From positions 434,001 to 498,000 of the forward strand of contig JAFEBH010000002.1 in the NCBI GenBank assembly GCA_018242765.1: DNA of 64,000 nucleotides, in the 5' to 3' direction. Below, one piece after another: positions 36,959 to 45,016 of this stretch. The DNA is from Nitrospira sp. (lineage in GTDB: Bacteria > Nitrospirota > Nitrospiria > Nitrospirales > Nitrospiraceae). Made by a program: the position numbers and the translations under genes. A model generated the notes under the pieces. That model was given only the letters and a program-made list of their open reading frames with translations. It was not told the DNA's origin and did no database searches. Positions within the stretch are counted from its first letter, which is position 1. Each line of letters begins with the position of its first letter.

Positions 36959-37330
36959 GATGGTCCTCCTTGAAATTGGAGAGAGGAAGTTCACGTCCTT
37001 CCCTGATCCACTGCAAACCTACGTACCGTCGCAGCCAACACCCGTATGCCTACGCCTGAACGGCTGCATGAGGAGCGGTTGCCTCTGTGTGGGAAAGAGG
37101 CTCATCGCGTCGATGAATAGCCTGACTCTGTCTCAAGAACACAGGCTACTCTCTTCGAAACATGCGTACAAGTGCAGATAGGTGACGCCTGTACTCAATA
37201 GTCTCGAATGTATCAAAGTGAAACAGTGCTGCCGATGATAGACTTGTCGATGGCTGGTTCTGTCGCTGCACAGCGGGAAGAACGTGAGCAGGGGGTTTAT
37301 TCCATAACAGCCTGGTACGACATCCGGCCA
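36959..37330. other. Gene-free stretch
   Basis: 372 bases upstream of the GH13 gene and beyond the 3' end of the methyltransferase-like gene. Apart from the ribosome-binding site next to 36958 I see no gene, remnant, strong repeat or clear promoter. Confidence 0.4.
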
Positions 37331-38023
37331 TTACCTGGCATCTGCCCGCGTGATGCACAGCATCTGGTTTCCACCGCGTTGGAGTTCGTAGGACACGGGG
37401 CGTATTTCATGGTGATAGCCGGCGCGTGCGAAGTCCTCAAGAAGCGGTGCGAGGTAGGGAGACGGCTTCAGGGCGAGGGTCAGCAGGGGAAACACCCGGA
37501 CTTCTTCCGCGATTCGCAACAACTCGCAGAGAGCGGCACGGTGAAACTCGTACGAGAAGTGATCCGAGTATAAAAATAAAAAATGTGAACACAAGGCGAG
37601 CTCAAACTGTGCGTCAGAAAAATCCAATCGTGGAAGCTCGCCGATGACGTACCGACCGTCTGCTTTTCCTTGTTCGTAGTCCGCGAGGAATCGCGTGAGT
37701 ACCTGAGTGCGGTGCGCTCGCAGCTGCTCGGGTGATTGGTGGAACCTCCAGACCCAATCACCCGGCGTCTCTTTGATCTGCCCGACAATCCCATCAACGA
37801 TGGCATAGAACCGTTGCTCAATTTCAGCGGCTGAGAATGTGTACAACGGATCCACAGAGATCACACGTTTCCCCAGCGCCGGCATCTCGGCATTGAAACT
37901 TGCCGGACCGCCGGCCACGTCGACGATAGTTTTGGTCAGATCCTCGAGAGACAGGGAGAACATCGCCCGATATTCATCGAGAGAGCGACCGAATGGAACA
38001 ACCTGATCCAATTGCATAGCCAT
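37331..38023 (-). CDS. SAM-dependent methyltransferase-like protein
   Basis: A 230-residue soluble protein. TIVDVAGGPASFNAEMPALG followed by RVISVDPLYTFSAAEIEQRF has the motif I/II spacing of class I methyltransferases (glycine-rich loop then an acidic residue). Later FELALCSHFLFLYSDHFSYE looks like a motif near strand 4 and the substrate site, and RIAEEVRVFPLLTLA like strand 5. The family is often annotated as a SAM-dependent methyltransferase of unknown target. Starts at 38023 or 38017 are both possible, without a good ribosome-binding site. It starts 14 bases after the end of the MBL-fold gene on the same strand, so the two are probably co-transcribed. Confidence 0.75.
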   Translation of the reverse strand: MAMQLDQVVPFGRSLDEYRAMFSLSLEDLTKTIVDVAGGPASFNAEMPALGKRVISVDPLYTFSAAEIEQRFYAIVDGIVGQIKETPGDWVWRFHQSPEQLRAHRTQVLTRFLADYEQGKADGRYVIGELPRLDFSDAQFELALCSHFLFLYSDHFSYEFHRAALCELLRIAEEVRVFPLLTLALKPSPYLAPLLEDFARAGYHHEIRPVSYELQRGGNQMLCITRADAR

Positions 38024-38036
38024 GGCTATCTGTCGT

Positions 38037-39110
38037 CTAGAAACAAGGCGCCACGATTCGATACAGCGGGTACAAGAACAGGAGGCCCATGGTCACGACG
38101 AGCAGCCATATCCATTTTGACCAAAAGACCGGGGGATCAACCAGGGGCGTCGTATAAATGGACAGATCACCATTCTGATAGACCCGCCAGGGGATGCCTG
38201 AAGCTAGATAATGGGCCGCATACCGGTACGTGGCTGTGCCCTTAACAATCTTGTCCAGTTCACGATCGAACAGCGTGAGCCAGTCGCGATCAAACCGTGG
38301 GATGCCATGTGCGCCGAAGAACAGCGTGTCGGCATTGGTGAGGTGTAACAACCGCGTACTGTTCTCCTTGTACGCCGTCAGATCGGACCCCGATGCAAAG
38401 GCGATGATGCCGCCCAGATGTCGGTAGACGAAATCACCGGTGAAGACCTGGTTGCGATGCCGATCGAACAGCACGATCGACTCCGTGGTATGCCCTGGCA
38501 AGTTGAAGACCTCGACGGTCCGGCCTCCAATATCGAGGGCCTCACCATCCGCGACAAGATGCGCAACCTTGAGCGGTCGCCAATCCATCCCGTGCGACTC
38601 CAATGGACCGATCGTATAGACTCCGTCTTTGATTGTGGTATGGATGTCCGGGCGGTCGATAAGAGTCACGCCGTCAAACGCAGCGGCATCAGAGATGTGG
38701 TCGTAGTGAAAGTGGGAGAGGATGAGTGAGATTGGCTTCTTGCCTGTGTACAGCTCCGCCATCTCGCGCATGGATCGAGAACCGGCCGGACGCTCGCCGC
38801 TCCCCGCATCGAACATGAGAGATCGAGTCTCTCCGACGAGGAGATACGACGTGTTGTACTGCGAGGATTTCGGTTCGTTGATGGCAAAGGTTTGTGTATC
38901 GATCGCTTCGACCGCGTACCAGTCGTCGATCATGTTTGACGCAGAACTGTAGGTCTCTCCTCGATGGACGTCGCCGAACACGTCCGAGGGTTCTACCATT
39001 CTATCCACGTAACCCATAAGGGTGAACCCAACGATCAAGACGGCGAGGATCAACCTGACTATCACCTGGCGCAAAGGACGTACCTTCTCAGGACTGTCTA
39101 TTCTGTACAC
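38037..39110 (-). CDS. Membrane-anchored MBL-fold metallo-hydrolase
   Basis: A 357-residue protein with an N-terminal membrane helix (about residues 17-37, VIVRLILAVLIVGFTLMGYV) and a C-terminal one (WIWLLVVTMGLLFLYPLY). The beta-lactamase-fold domain between them has the Zn ligands SHFHYDH (H-x-H-x-D-H with Phe and Tyr as spacers), then the LPGHTTESIVLFD His and VFTGDFVY Asp. Such enzymes hydrolyse esters, thioesters or lactones; the substrate is unknown. Both helices place the domain outside or inside the membrane depending on orientation. It is followed 14 bases later by the methyltransferase-like gene. Confidence 0.85.
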   Translation of the reverse strand: MYRIDSPEKVRPLRQVIVRLILAVLIVGFTLMGYVDRMVEPSDVFGDVHRGETYSSASNMIDDWYAVEAIDTQTFAINEPKSSQYNTSYLLVGETRSLMFDAGSGERPAGSRSMREMAELYTGKKPISLILSHFHYDHISDAAAFDGVTLIDRPDIHTTIKDGVYTIGPLESHGMDWRPLKVAHLVADGEALDIGGRTVEVFNLPGHTTESIVLFDRHRNQVFTGDFVYRHLGGIIAFASGSDLTAYKENSTRLLHLTNADTLFFGAHGIPRFDRDWLTLFDRELDKIVKGTATYRYAAHYLASGIPWRVYQNGDLSIYTTPLVDPPVFWSKWIWLLVVTMGLLFLYPLYRIVAPCF

Positions 39111-39303
39111 AGAAGTACTATCTGTAATGTACGCGAGGAAGTCCAGGTGTTTGCGACGTTCCCAGCAACACTGATGAGAGATCCATATCGAATGCTCTCG
39201 CTGTATCTGAATGAAACACTGGAACAGGTGGTCTGTTCATGAGAGCACCGATTCGCCATTGACGAGGTTCGATACAGATAGTAGCGTGACACTGGAGGCC
39301 ACC

Positions 39304-39774
39304 ATGACCGTCCATATTGCTCGTGCTGAAATTCACGACGCGGATGCCGTTGCCGCGATGGTGGGTGAACTCTTGCATGACATCATGGCAGCGGTGAACG
39401 ACAAGGTCTTTGGGTTTAACCATGCTGAAACCGAGGAGCGAGCTCGGTCATGGATGAAGCAGGGCTTGTACACTGTCTTGCTTGCGCAACTAGACTCCAA
39501 ACCGGTTGGGTTTCTGGCGTTGTATGAAAGCTATGCCCTGTACACGGAAGGTGTGTATGGAACGATCCCGGAATTCTATGTCCGATTGCCATATCGCTCG
39601 CAAGGGATAGGATCCGCACTCCTGGCCGAGGCCAAACTGATTGGTGAGGGACGGGAGTGGAAACGTCTCGAAGTGACAACACCGCCTCTACCGCAGTTCG
39701 ACCGGTCTCTGACCTTTTACCAGCGGAATGGGTTTACTATTTCAGGGGGACGAAAGTTGAAACTGGTTCTGTGA
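39304..39774 (+). CDS. GNAT-family N-acetyltransferase
   Basis: A 156-residue acetyltransferase. The start at 39304 follows GGAGG by 5 bases; the longer frame from 39211 is filler. The fold starts with VHIARAEIHDADAVAAMVGE; the acetyl-CoA loop is FYVRLPYRSQGIGSALLAEA (Q/R-x-x-G-x-G/A pattern), and the end has FDRSLTFYQRNGFTISGGRK, as in many GNATs. The acceptor is unknown. It stands alone on the plus strand, divergent from the MBL-fold gene, and is followed by a small hairpin. Confidence 0.88.
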   Translation: MTVHIARAEIHDADAVAAMVGELLHDIMAAVNDKVFGFNHAETEERARSWMKQGLYTVLLAQLDSKPVGFLALYESYALYTEGVYGTIPEFYVRLPYRSQGIGSALLAEAKLIGEGREWKRLEVTTPPLPQFDRSLTFYQRNGFTISGGRKLKLVL

Positions 39775-39820
39775 GGAGACCCGTAGTCCAATTGGAGCGA
39801 ACTGGATGCGAGATCGCCAG

Positions 39821-39837
39821 CGTCGAGGCTCTCGACG
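39821..39837. terminator. Hairpin after the GNAT gene
   Basis: CGTCGAG-GCT-CTCGACG, a perfect 7-bp stem 47 bases after the stop codon. No U tract follows, so it is a weak terminator candidate. Confidence 0.35.
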
Positions 39838-39981
39838 GTTGTCCCTCAACGAGGAAGACGCTATCAGTGACGTGACGAGTTCTCCATCTATTTTCCCCAC
39901 TGTCTTTCTGTGCTTCATAGGTGGTCGTATTGAAATATCGGTCTTCAGCTGTTTACTCATCAGTTAGGCCAGTCAATCGAG

Positions 39982-40695
39982 GTGAAGAACTTGAGTGCCG
40001 GTCAGCAAGAACAAATGAAGAAGCCGGAGGAGTTGAAAGGGTGTCCTCTTCTGGCAGGAATTCCACCCAAAGATCTCCGCCGTGATTGTCCGACGGCTCG
40101 GGTTGTGGCGATCCGGCACCGTAGCGCTATTTACCGGCTGGGCGACCCCGGGAAAACTGTCTATTGCGTGCTCCATGGTCAGGTAGCCCTCACGAGGATC
40201 AGCCCCGATGGGACGACGCTCACCACGGCGGTGTTGGGAGCGGGTGAATTCTTTGGCGCCGCCCTGAGTCGTGCCGCTGAAGCCGAAGACACGGCAAGCG
40301 CAATTGGGGCTGTCTCCATCTGGCAAACGCCAATCGATGAATTCCAACGCCTGTTACTGCACCATCCCGCTGTCGCCTTGGAATGTGTCTCGCTGCTCGC
40401 GCAGCGCCATCGCCGGATGGAACGCAGGCTCGAATGCTTCGCGTTCAAACGAACCGAGGCCCGGCTCGCCGAGATCTTCCGAGAGCTGTCAGGAGGCTTT
40501 GCCACCCGTTGCACTCATGGCTTTGGGCAACATCTTCGTCTCACACAACAAGAGTTGGCCGATCTCGTGGGAGCGACAAGACCGGTGGTGAGTACGATGC
40601 TCAATAAACTCCGTGACCAAGGGGTGCTGGCATACAGCCGCGAGTATGTCTGCGTGCGGGACATCAAGAAAATCGACAAGTTAACCGATTCTTAA
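39982..40695 (+). CDS. Crp/Fnr-family transcriptional regulator
   Basis: A 237-residue DNA-binding regulator. The cyclic-nucleotide-binding beta barrel spans about residues 20-130 (IYRLGDPGKTVYCVLHGQVA, GAGEFFGAALS). A dimer helix follows, then a winged helix-turn-helix at about 165-230 with LRLTQQELADLVGATRPVVS, the Crp recognition region. The PBC motif differs from Crp (no R-T-A pair that binds cAMP), and there is no Fnr-type four-Cys cluster, so the effector is unknown. GTG at 39982 is the longest start; ATG at 40015 is the other choice. It lies upstream of the ABM-like gene on the same strand, which it might control. Confidence 0.88.
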   Translation: MKNLSAGQQEQMKKPEELKGCPLLAGIPPKDLRRDCPTARVVAIRHRSAIYRLGDPGKTVYCVLHGQVALTRISPDGTTLTTAVLGAGEFFGAALSRAAEAEDTASAIGAVSIWQTPIDEFQRLLLHHPAVALECVSLLAQRHRRMERRLECFAFKRTEARLAEIFRELSGGFATRCTHGFGQHLRLTQQELADLVGATRPVVSTMLNKLRDQGVLAYSREYVCVRDIKKIDKLTDS

Positions 40696-40759
40696 AAAAG
40701 CTCCGGAACTGTTATCTAGAGAACATCGCAATTCTGCCGTACCTGTTAGCTTGAACATA

Positions 40760-40778
40760 CGCTCTCATGACGAGAGCG
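40760..40778. promoter_or_regulatory. Hairpin between the Crp-like and ABM-like genes
   Basis: CGCTCTC-ATGAC-GAGAGCG, a perfect 7-bp stem 37 bases before the ABM-like start and 65 after the regulator stop. It is either the terminator of the regulator gene (no U tract) or a leader structure or operator of the small gene. Confidence 0.4.
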
Positions 40779-40814
40779 GCGGCGCGGCGATTCCGCGCAC
40801 ACTGACAGGAGGCC

Positions 40815-41105
40815 ATGATGAGCAAAGCGTATCTGGAGATTACATTGAAGATCCCGGCGGAGAATCGCGCGAAGGCGGCGGCAGTCTACACAAAATATAA
40901 GAATCCCTTTCTCACGACGATTTGTGGCGCGGAATCCAAGGAACTCTTGGTGCGTGAGGAGGATGTACAGGTGCTTCACGGATTTACTGCACGAGCGTCA
41001 GCCGAGAGCTATCTGAAAAGCACTCTCTTCGGCAATGATGTGGTGAGAGAGTTGAAGCCCTTTCTCGCGGCGGAACCGGAGATCCGGATTTACGAATCCC
41101 AATAA
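40815..41105 (+). CDS. Small ABM-like (dimeric alpha/beta barrel) protein
   Basis: A 96-residue cytoplasmic protein preceded by GGAGG; ATG at 40815 or 40818 could start it. The pattern AYLEITLKIPAENRAKAAAV ... FLTTICGAESKELLVREEDV ... VLHGFTARASAESYLKSTLF ... VRELKPFLAAEPEIRIYES has the beta-alpha-beta-beta-alpha-beta order of the antibiotic biosynthesis monooxygenase (ABM) fold. ABM proteins work as dimers and may be oxygenases, quinone- or haem-handling proteins or stress proteins. No active-site residue proves activity. It lies downstream of a Crp/Fnr regulator and is followed by a strong hairpin. Confidence 0.65.
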   Translation: MMSKAYLEITLKIPAENRAKAAAVYTKYKNPFLTTICGAESKELLVREEDVQVLHGFTARASAESYLKSTLFGNDVVRELKPFLAAEPEIRIYESQ

Positions 41106-41119
41106 ATACTATCTGCTTA

Positions 41120-41153
41120 TCCAGCGGACGGCGTTGATGCGCCGCCCGTTGGA
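41120..41153 (+). terminator. Probable terminator of the ABM-like gene
   Basis: A 14-bp stem with one G-U pair and one mismatch, TCCAGCGGACGGCG against CGCCGCCCGTTGGA with a 6-base loop, starting 15 bases after the stop. No U tract, but position and strength fit transcript ending. Confidence 0.55.
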
Positions 41154-41243
41154 TGGACACGTAACTTTAAGAAAGCGGGATACACAATAGTAAATCCTGA
41201 TAACGGTATCTGCGAAGCGCCTATAACGGCGCGGGAGGAAGCG

Positions 41244-41480
41244 ATGAATGCCTGGACAGCCTGCTGGCAGGGAATGACATGGATGTGGATCTTCCCCTTG
41301 CTGCTTTTCATCATGATGATCGGCACGGCTATTATGCTCTGGCGGCGCGGGATGATGCCCGGCTGTGGAAAGATCGGGCACCATGGGCACGAAACTCCAC
41401 GACAGATTCTTGATCGTCGCTATGCCAGCGGAGAACTCAGGAAAGAGCAGTATGACCAGATGAAACAGGGTTTGGCGTGA
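41244..41480 (+). CDS. Small membrane protein with SHOCT domain
   Basis: A 78-residue protein. A transmembrane helix at about residues 10-33 (MTWMWIFPLLLFIMMIGTAI) is followed by a His/Gly-rich stretch (CGKIGHHGHE) and a C-terminal SHOCT motif, TPRQILDRRYASGELRKEQY. SHOCT domains are short helical pairs found at the ends of many membrane proteins and probably mediate binding to other proteins. GGGAGG lies 8 bases upstream of the ATG. The His-Cys patch could bind a metal but this is a guess. The next gene, a secreted TPR protein, starts 61 bases later and may be in the same transcript. Confidence 0.8.
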   Translation: MNAWTACWQGMTWMWIFPLLLFIMMIGTAIMLWRRGMMPGCGKIGHHGHETPRQILDRRYASGELRKEQYDQMKQGLA

Positions 41481-41541
41481 TACGGAAAGCTCGGAATCAC
41501 CAATCGACTGGCTAGCTGAATTGATACTCAACGAGGCGATC

Positions 41542-43149
41542 ATGAATATCATAGGGCGAACCATGGCACTAATATCGGCGCTCATTGCCCTTGCGGGAGC
41601 ACCGGCGGTGAGCGCACACGATGCAGATACACACGAGGCTCAGCTTGGCGACCTGCATTTCCAAGTTGAATGTAATGCGGAGACACAGGCCCAGTTCAAT
41701 GTGACGATGGCTTACTACTACTCGTTTCAATGGCAACAGGCCATGGCCACGGCGGACCGGGTACTCAAAGCCGATCCCCATTGCGGGATGGCTCATTTGG
41801 CTAAGGCTTTGGCGATGCTCGATAACCCATTTGTCTGGCCCGTCTCTCTGTCCGAGAACGCGATGACGGAAGGGCCGACGTTGCTTGAGGCTGCTCGTAA
41901 GGCAGGGCTCAAGAGCCAGCGAGAGCGCGAGTATGTGGCAGTATTCGAGGTGTTGTTTCATGGTCTGAAAAAACAGAACTATCGCGAACGGGCCGACGCA
42001 TTCGAAGCGGCGATGGCCCAACTGGCGCAGCGCTATCCAGAAGATACGGAGGCAACGGTCCTGTATGCCCTCTTCCTTTCGGCGAATTTTGATTCTGCGG
42101 ATAAGCAGTTCACTCATCAACTCCAAGCTGCCAAGTTGCTGGAACCGCTCTTCGTCAAGCAACCCAATCATCCCGGTGTCGCACATTACCTCATCCACAG
42201 CTATGACTATCCACCGCTGGCCCGTTACGGAATTGGGGCGGCGAGGAAGTATGCGACCATCGCCCCGGACGCCCCTCATGCGCTGCATATGCCCTCGCAT
42301 ATCTTCACGCTCATGGGACTCTGGGAAGAGTCGATCGATACCAACCGTAAGGCGGTTGCGACGGCGGACGATACGATAACGCATGATGGGCATCATGCCT
42401 CCGACTACATGGTCTATGCCCATCTCCAGTTACATCAGGAGCGGGCGGCACGAGCCATTGCGGAGCAGGAGCGAACCAAAACAGGCCTCGATAAGGTGGC
42501 GGTTGCCTACGCCTATGCCGCTATTCCCGCGAGGGTCGCGCTTGAACGATCAGACTGGCAGGAGGCCGCGAATTTGCCGCTCTTTCCTAAGCAGGAAGCG
42601 TATCCATGGAAGAAGTATCCGCAGGCGGAAGTGGTGAATGCCTTCGCCCGCGGTATTGGTTCAGCCATGAGCGGAGATGGAACCAAGGCGAGCGTTGAAC
42701 TGAAGCGGTTGATCGAACTTCGCGAGACGGCAGCCGCCATGGGATCGGCGTATTGGGCCGATCAGATCGACATACAGGCCCAAATCGTACAGGGACTCAT
42801 CGCCTTGGCACGAGGGAAGCACGACGAGGCCCTGACCATCTTGCGCCGGGCGGCAGATCGTGAAGATGCGAGTGCAAAAAGTGTCGTCACTCCGGGGCCG
42901 ATTCTTCCCGCGCGCGAGATGTTGGCCACGGCACTGGAACGTACTGGCAAACCGGTCGAGGCTCTGGCTGAGTTCGAAAAGGTGCTTGAGCGACAGCCCA
43001 ATCGATATCGCGCGATGGCAGGGGCGGCTCAAACTGCCAAACAAGCGAGCAATGAACACAAGGCAGAATACTACTCAAAGCAACTGCCCCGGTTGGTCGA
43101 TCAGGCCGACAGCTCATGCATGACAGAGAAAGATGACTGTTCCAATTAA
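41542..43149 (+). CDS. Secreted TPR-repeat protein
   Basis: A 535-residue protein. ATG at 41542 follows GAGG by 5 bases. The signal peptide is MALISALIALAGAPAVSAHD, followed by a mature protein with many helical repeats: YYYSFQWQQAMATADRVLKA, HPGVAHYLIHSYDYPPLARY, GLWEESIDTNRKAVATADD and GKPVEALAEFEKVLERQPNR. These are TPR and TPR-like repeats with a distinctive middle region rich in His (ALHMPSHIFTLMGLWEE, HDGHHASDYMVY). A similar architecture occurs in uncharacterised periplasmic proteins of metal- or nitrite-oxidising bacteria. Function unknown; a His-rich scaffold that binds a metal is possible. Confidence 0.8.
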   Translation: MNIIGRTMALISALIALAGAPAVSAHDADTHEAQLGDLHFQVECNAETQAQFNVTMAYYYSFQWQQAMATADRVLKADPHCGMAHLAKALAMLDNPFVWPVSLSENAMTEGPTLLEAARKAGLKSQREREYVAVFEVLFHGLKKQNYRERADAFEAAMAQLAQRYPEDTEATVLYALFLSANFDSADKQFTHQLQAAKLLEPLFVKQPNHPGVAHYLIHSYDYPPLARYGIGAARKYATIAPDAPHALHMPSHIFTLMGLWEESIDTNRKAVATADDTITHDGHHASDYMVYAHLQLHQERAARAIAEQERTKTGLDKVAVAYAYAAIPARVALERSDWQEAANLPLFPKQEAYPWKKYPQAEVVNAFARGIGSAMSGDGTKASVELKRLIELRETAAAMGSAYWADQIDIQAQIVQGLIALARGKHDEALTILRRAADREDASAKSVVTPGPILPAREMLATALERTGKPVEALAEFEKVLERQPNRYRAMAGAAQTAKQASNEHKAEYYSKQLPRLVDQADSSCMTEKDDCSN

Positions 43150-43245
43150 CATGCGGCTGCAGCCAAGGCCATTACCTTCTTGCTCAGTGACGAGAGCAAC
43201 CGGGTGCCTGGTGCGATTTGGGATGCGGATTTTTTCAGCATCCTG

Positions 43246-43827
43246 TTAAAACAGCGGGTGATGTGGAGCCGATGCAAAGGGGGCAGCAGCCGGCACTTCG
43301 CCGGCATTGCCCAGAAATCGCCAGTTCTCACCGTCTTTTATCAAATAGTGGACTTCACGGAACCAGCTGTCGATGGTCACTCGCTTTCTGCTCTGTTCAT
43401 CGGTCCCGTACAACCCGCCCGTGCAGGTCACCTCTACTCGTAGCGTCCCATCCACGTTCAGTACCTTGATATCGGAAAACAAATGGAGCGACTCGAGCGC
43501 CTTATAGTGCTCGAATACTTCGCCCCAAACCCGTCGGACGTCCGCTTGTTTCAACCCGTGGTAGTCGTAAGACGGAGCATAAAACTGCATGAGGGTATCG
43601 ATCTCTTCTTGTTGTAGCCCCGACTCTGCCCGCTCAAATGCCGCAACCACCCCTTTCACCACCGGATGATGCAGCAAACTGTTGTGTCCACTGATCTTCT
43701 TGCCCTCCACAAAGAGCACCGTTTCCGGCAACACCTGCACCTTGGCCCACACCGCCCCCACCCCCGCTAGCGAGCACACGATCAGACCAAGACCAATCGC
43801 CACATTCATCTTGCGATATCGGCGCAT
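43246..43827 (-). CDS. Secreted NTF2-like (SnoaL-type) protein
   Basis: A 193-residue protein. I prefer the ATG at 43827, which follows GGAGG by 5 bases. A signal peptide (MNVAIGLGLIVCSLAGVGAV) precedes a mature domain: VKGVVAAFERAESGLQQEEI, TLMQFYAPSYDYHGLKQADV, RVTIDSWFREVHYLIKDGEN and WRFLGNAG. This is the NTF2-like cone-shaped fold with a helix-rich first half and a curved sheet. Enzymatic residues are not evident. A hairpin, GGATGC...GCATCC at 43221-43243, follows the stop on the minus strand. It converges with the TPR gene. Confidence 0.75.
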   Translation of the reverse strand: MRRYRKMNVAIGLGLIVCSLAGVGAVWAKVQVLPETVLFVEGKKISGHNSLLHHPVVKGVVAAFERAESGLQQEEIDTLMQFYAPSYDYHGLKQADVRRVWGEVFEHYKALESLHLFSDIKVLNVDGTLRVEVTCTGGLYGTDEQSRKRVTIDSWFREVHYLIKDGENWRFLGNAGEVPAAAPFASAPHHPLF

Positions 43828-43916
43828 CGGCACCTCCATCAGCGATAGCACATCACCTGCTATAAGATGCTGCACCACATGTTATTGGCACGCTGGCTTT
43901 CCCATTGCCTGAAGGG

Positions 43917-44372
43917 TTATGAGCGAAACGGCCGAACATCACCTGACTTACGCAACATCTTGTTGACCTCGTCAAGGTGCAGTTCTTCATCGACGATCAT
44001 TTCTCGCGCAAACTCTTCCAGTAGGACTGATTTTCCTTCGGAGATTTTCAGAAGTTCGTAATAGGCGTCGACAGCGCCCTTCTCGTGCTCCAAGCTTTCC
44101 CGCAGAATATCTCCCACATCATGCTTCTCGGTTTCCAGCAGCGTTCCAATCTTCAGCGACGGATGGCCGCCGAGTAAGGTGACTAGTTCCCCGGCTTTAT
44201 GCGCGTGGGCAAGGCTCTCGTCGGCATTGCTTTTCAGCCACGACACGATTGGAATGCGGTTATAGCCGTAGATCATGAGCGAGTAATGCGTATACCGTAC
44301 CACTCCCGCTAATTCATGCTCCATAATCCGATTCAGAATCTCCACCGCTCGTTGTGTATCCTGATCGTTCAT
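43917..44372 (-). CDS. Ferritin-like protein (bacterioferritin-type)
   Basis: A 151-residue four-helix bundle protein. ATG at 44372 has GGAGG 6 bases upstream; the 198-codon frame from 44513 is filler. Iron ligands of a di-iron centre are visible: Glu in IMEHELAGVVRYTHYSLM, Glu and His in ADESLAHAHKAGELV, Glu in SLEHEKGAVDAYYELL and Glu and His in IVDEELHLDEVN. It therefore should oxidise and store iron or act like a Dps/bacterioferritin-type detoxifier; no haem Met site is obvious. The upstream region holds a tandem TATACTCGT repeat (near 44393-44410), possibly a regulator site. Iron storage fits an iron-rich metabolism. Confidence 0.85.
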   Translation of the reverse strand: MNDQDTQRAVEILNRIMEHELAGVVRYTHYSLMIYGYNRIPIVSWLKSNADESLAHAHKAGELVTLLGGHPSLKIGTLLETEKHDVGDILRESLEHEKGAVDAYYELLKISEGKSVLLEEFAREMIVDEELHLDEVNKMLRKSGDVRPFRS

Positions 44373-44601
44373 CAGATACCTCCAATGACATATACTCGTT
44401 ATACTCGTACTGCATAACCTCTGCTTACCGAAGTTAACCTTCGTATCACGATAAGGCCCTGTTAGCCACTTGATTGAAGAAGGCTGCCACTCACTATCTA
44501 TGACTCTGAACAATCAACGAACATTGGAAGGCCCAAACGAGTTGGTGGAGATTTGCGAGGACCAGGTAGCGGGCCATCATCTTTGCGCATGATCGCTGAC
44601 T

Positions 44602-44883
44602 TTACCGCACCTGCATCAGGAAATAGGCGATGCCGGCCGCCACAATCAACACCCCCGCCATCCATCCGATGAATCTCCGTTTGGCCGTTGCGAGCACCTG
44701 ATCAATCTTCTTCTTAAGGGCCGGCTGTGCACCGATGTAGGAGACCACCAGCTCCTTCGCTTCCGCCATCCCGATACCCCGCTCCTTGCGCACGAGGTTG
44801 ATCGCTCCGACCACATTGCCCTGCCACAGGGCCTCGATGGCGGCTTTGGAAAGACGTACGGCACGATCTGGTTTGCTTGCCAT
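44602..44883 (-). CDS. Small membrane protein with L7/L12 C-terminal-like domain (paralogue 2)
   Basis: A 93-residue protein. Residues about 10-50 read SKAAIEALWQGNVVGAINLV followed by GIGMAEAKELVVSYIGAQPA, matching the ribosomal L7/L12 C-terminal domain pattern including EAKELV. A C-terminal transmembrane helix (FIGWMAGVLIVAAGIAYFLM) anchors it. It aligns with the 97-residue protein at 30617-30910 over its whole length. L7/L12 C-terminal domains bind translation factors; whether these membrane proteins do so is unknown. No operon partner; the nearest gene is divergent. Confidence 0.77.
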   Translation of the reverse strand: MASKPDRAVRLSKAAIEALWQGNVVGAINLVRKERGIGMAEAKELVVSYIGAQPALKKKIDQVLATAKRRFIGWMAGVLIVAAGIAYFLMQVR

Positions 44884-45016
44884 ATCAGGTATATCGACGA
44901 AACAAGGGGGCCATCACATTCGCCTGACCGTGTGCCAGAGCCCCTTACTCTGATCCTGGTCCCTCTTCTGTTCCTCTCTTCTAAGTCTAACGTGCTGAAG
45001 AATCAAGCGCTCTGAA

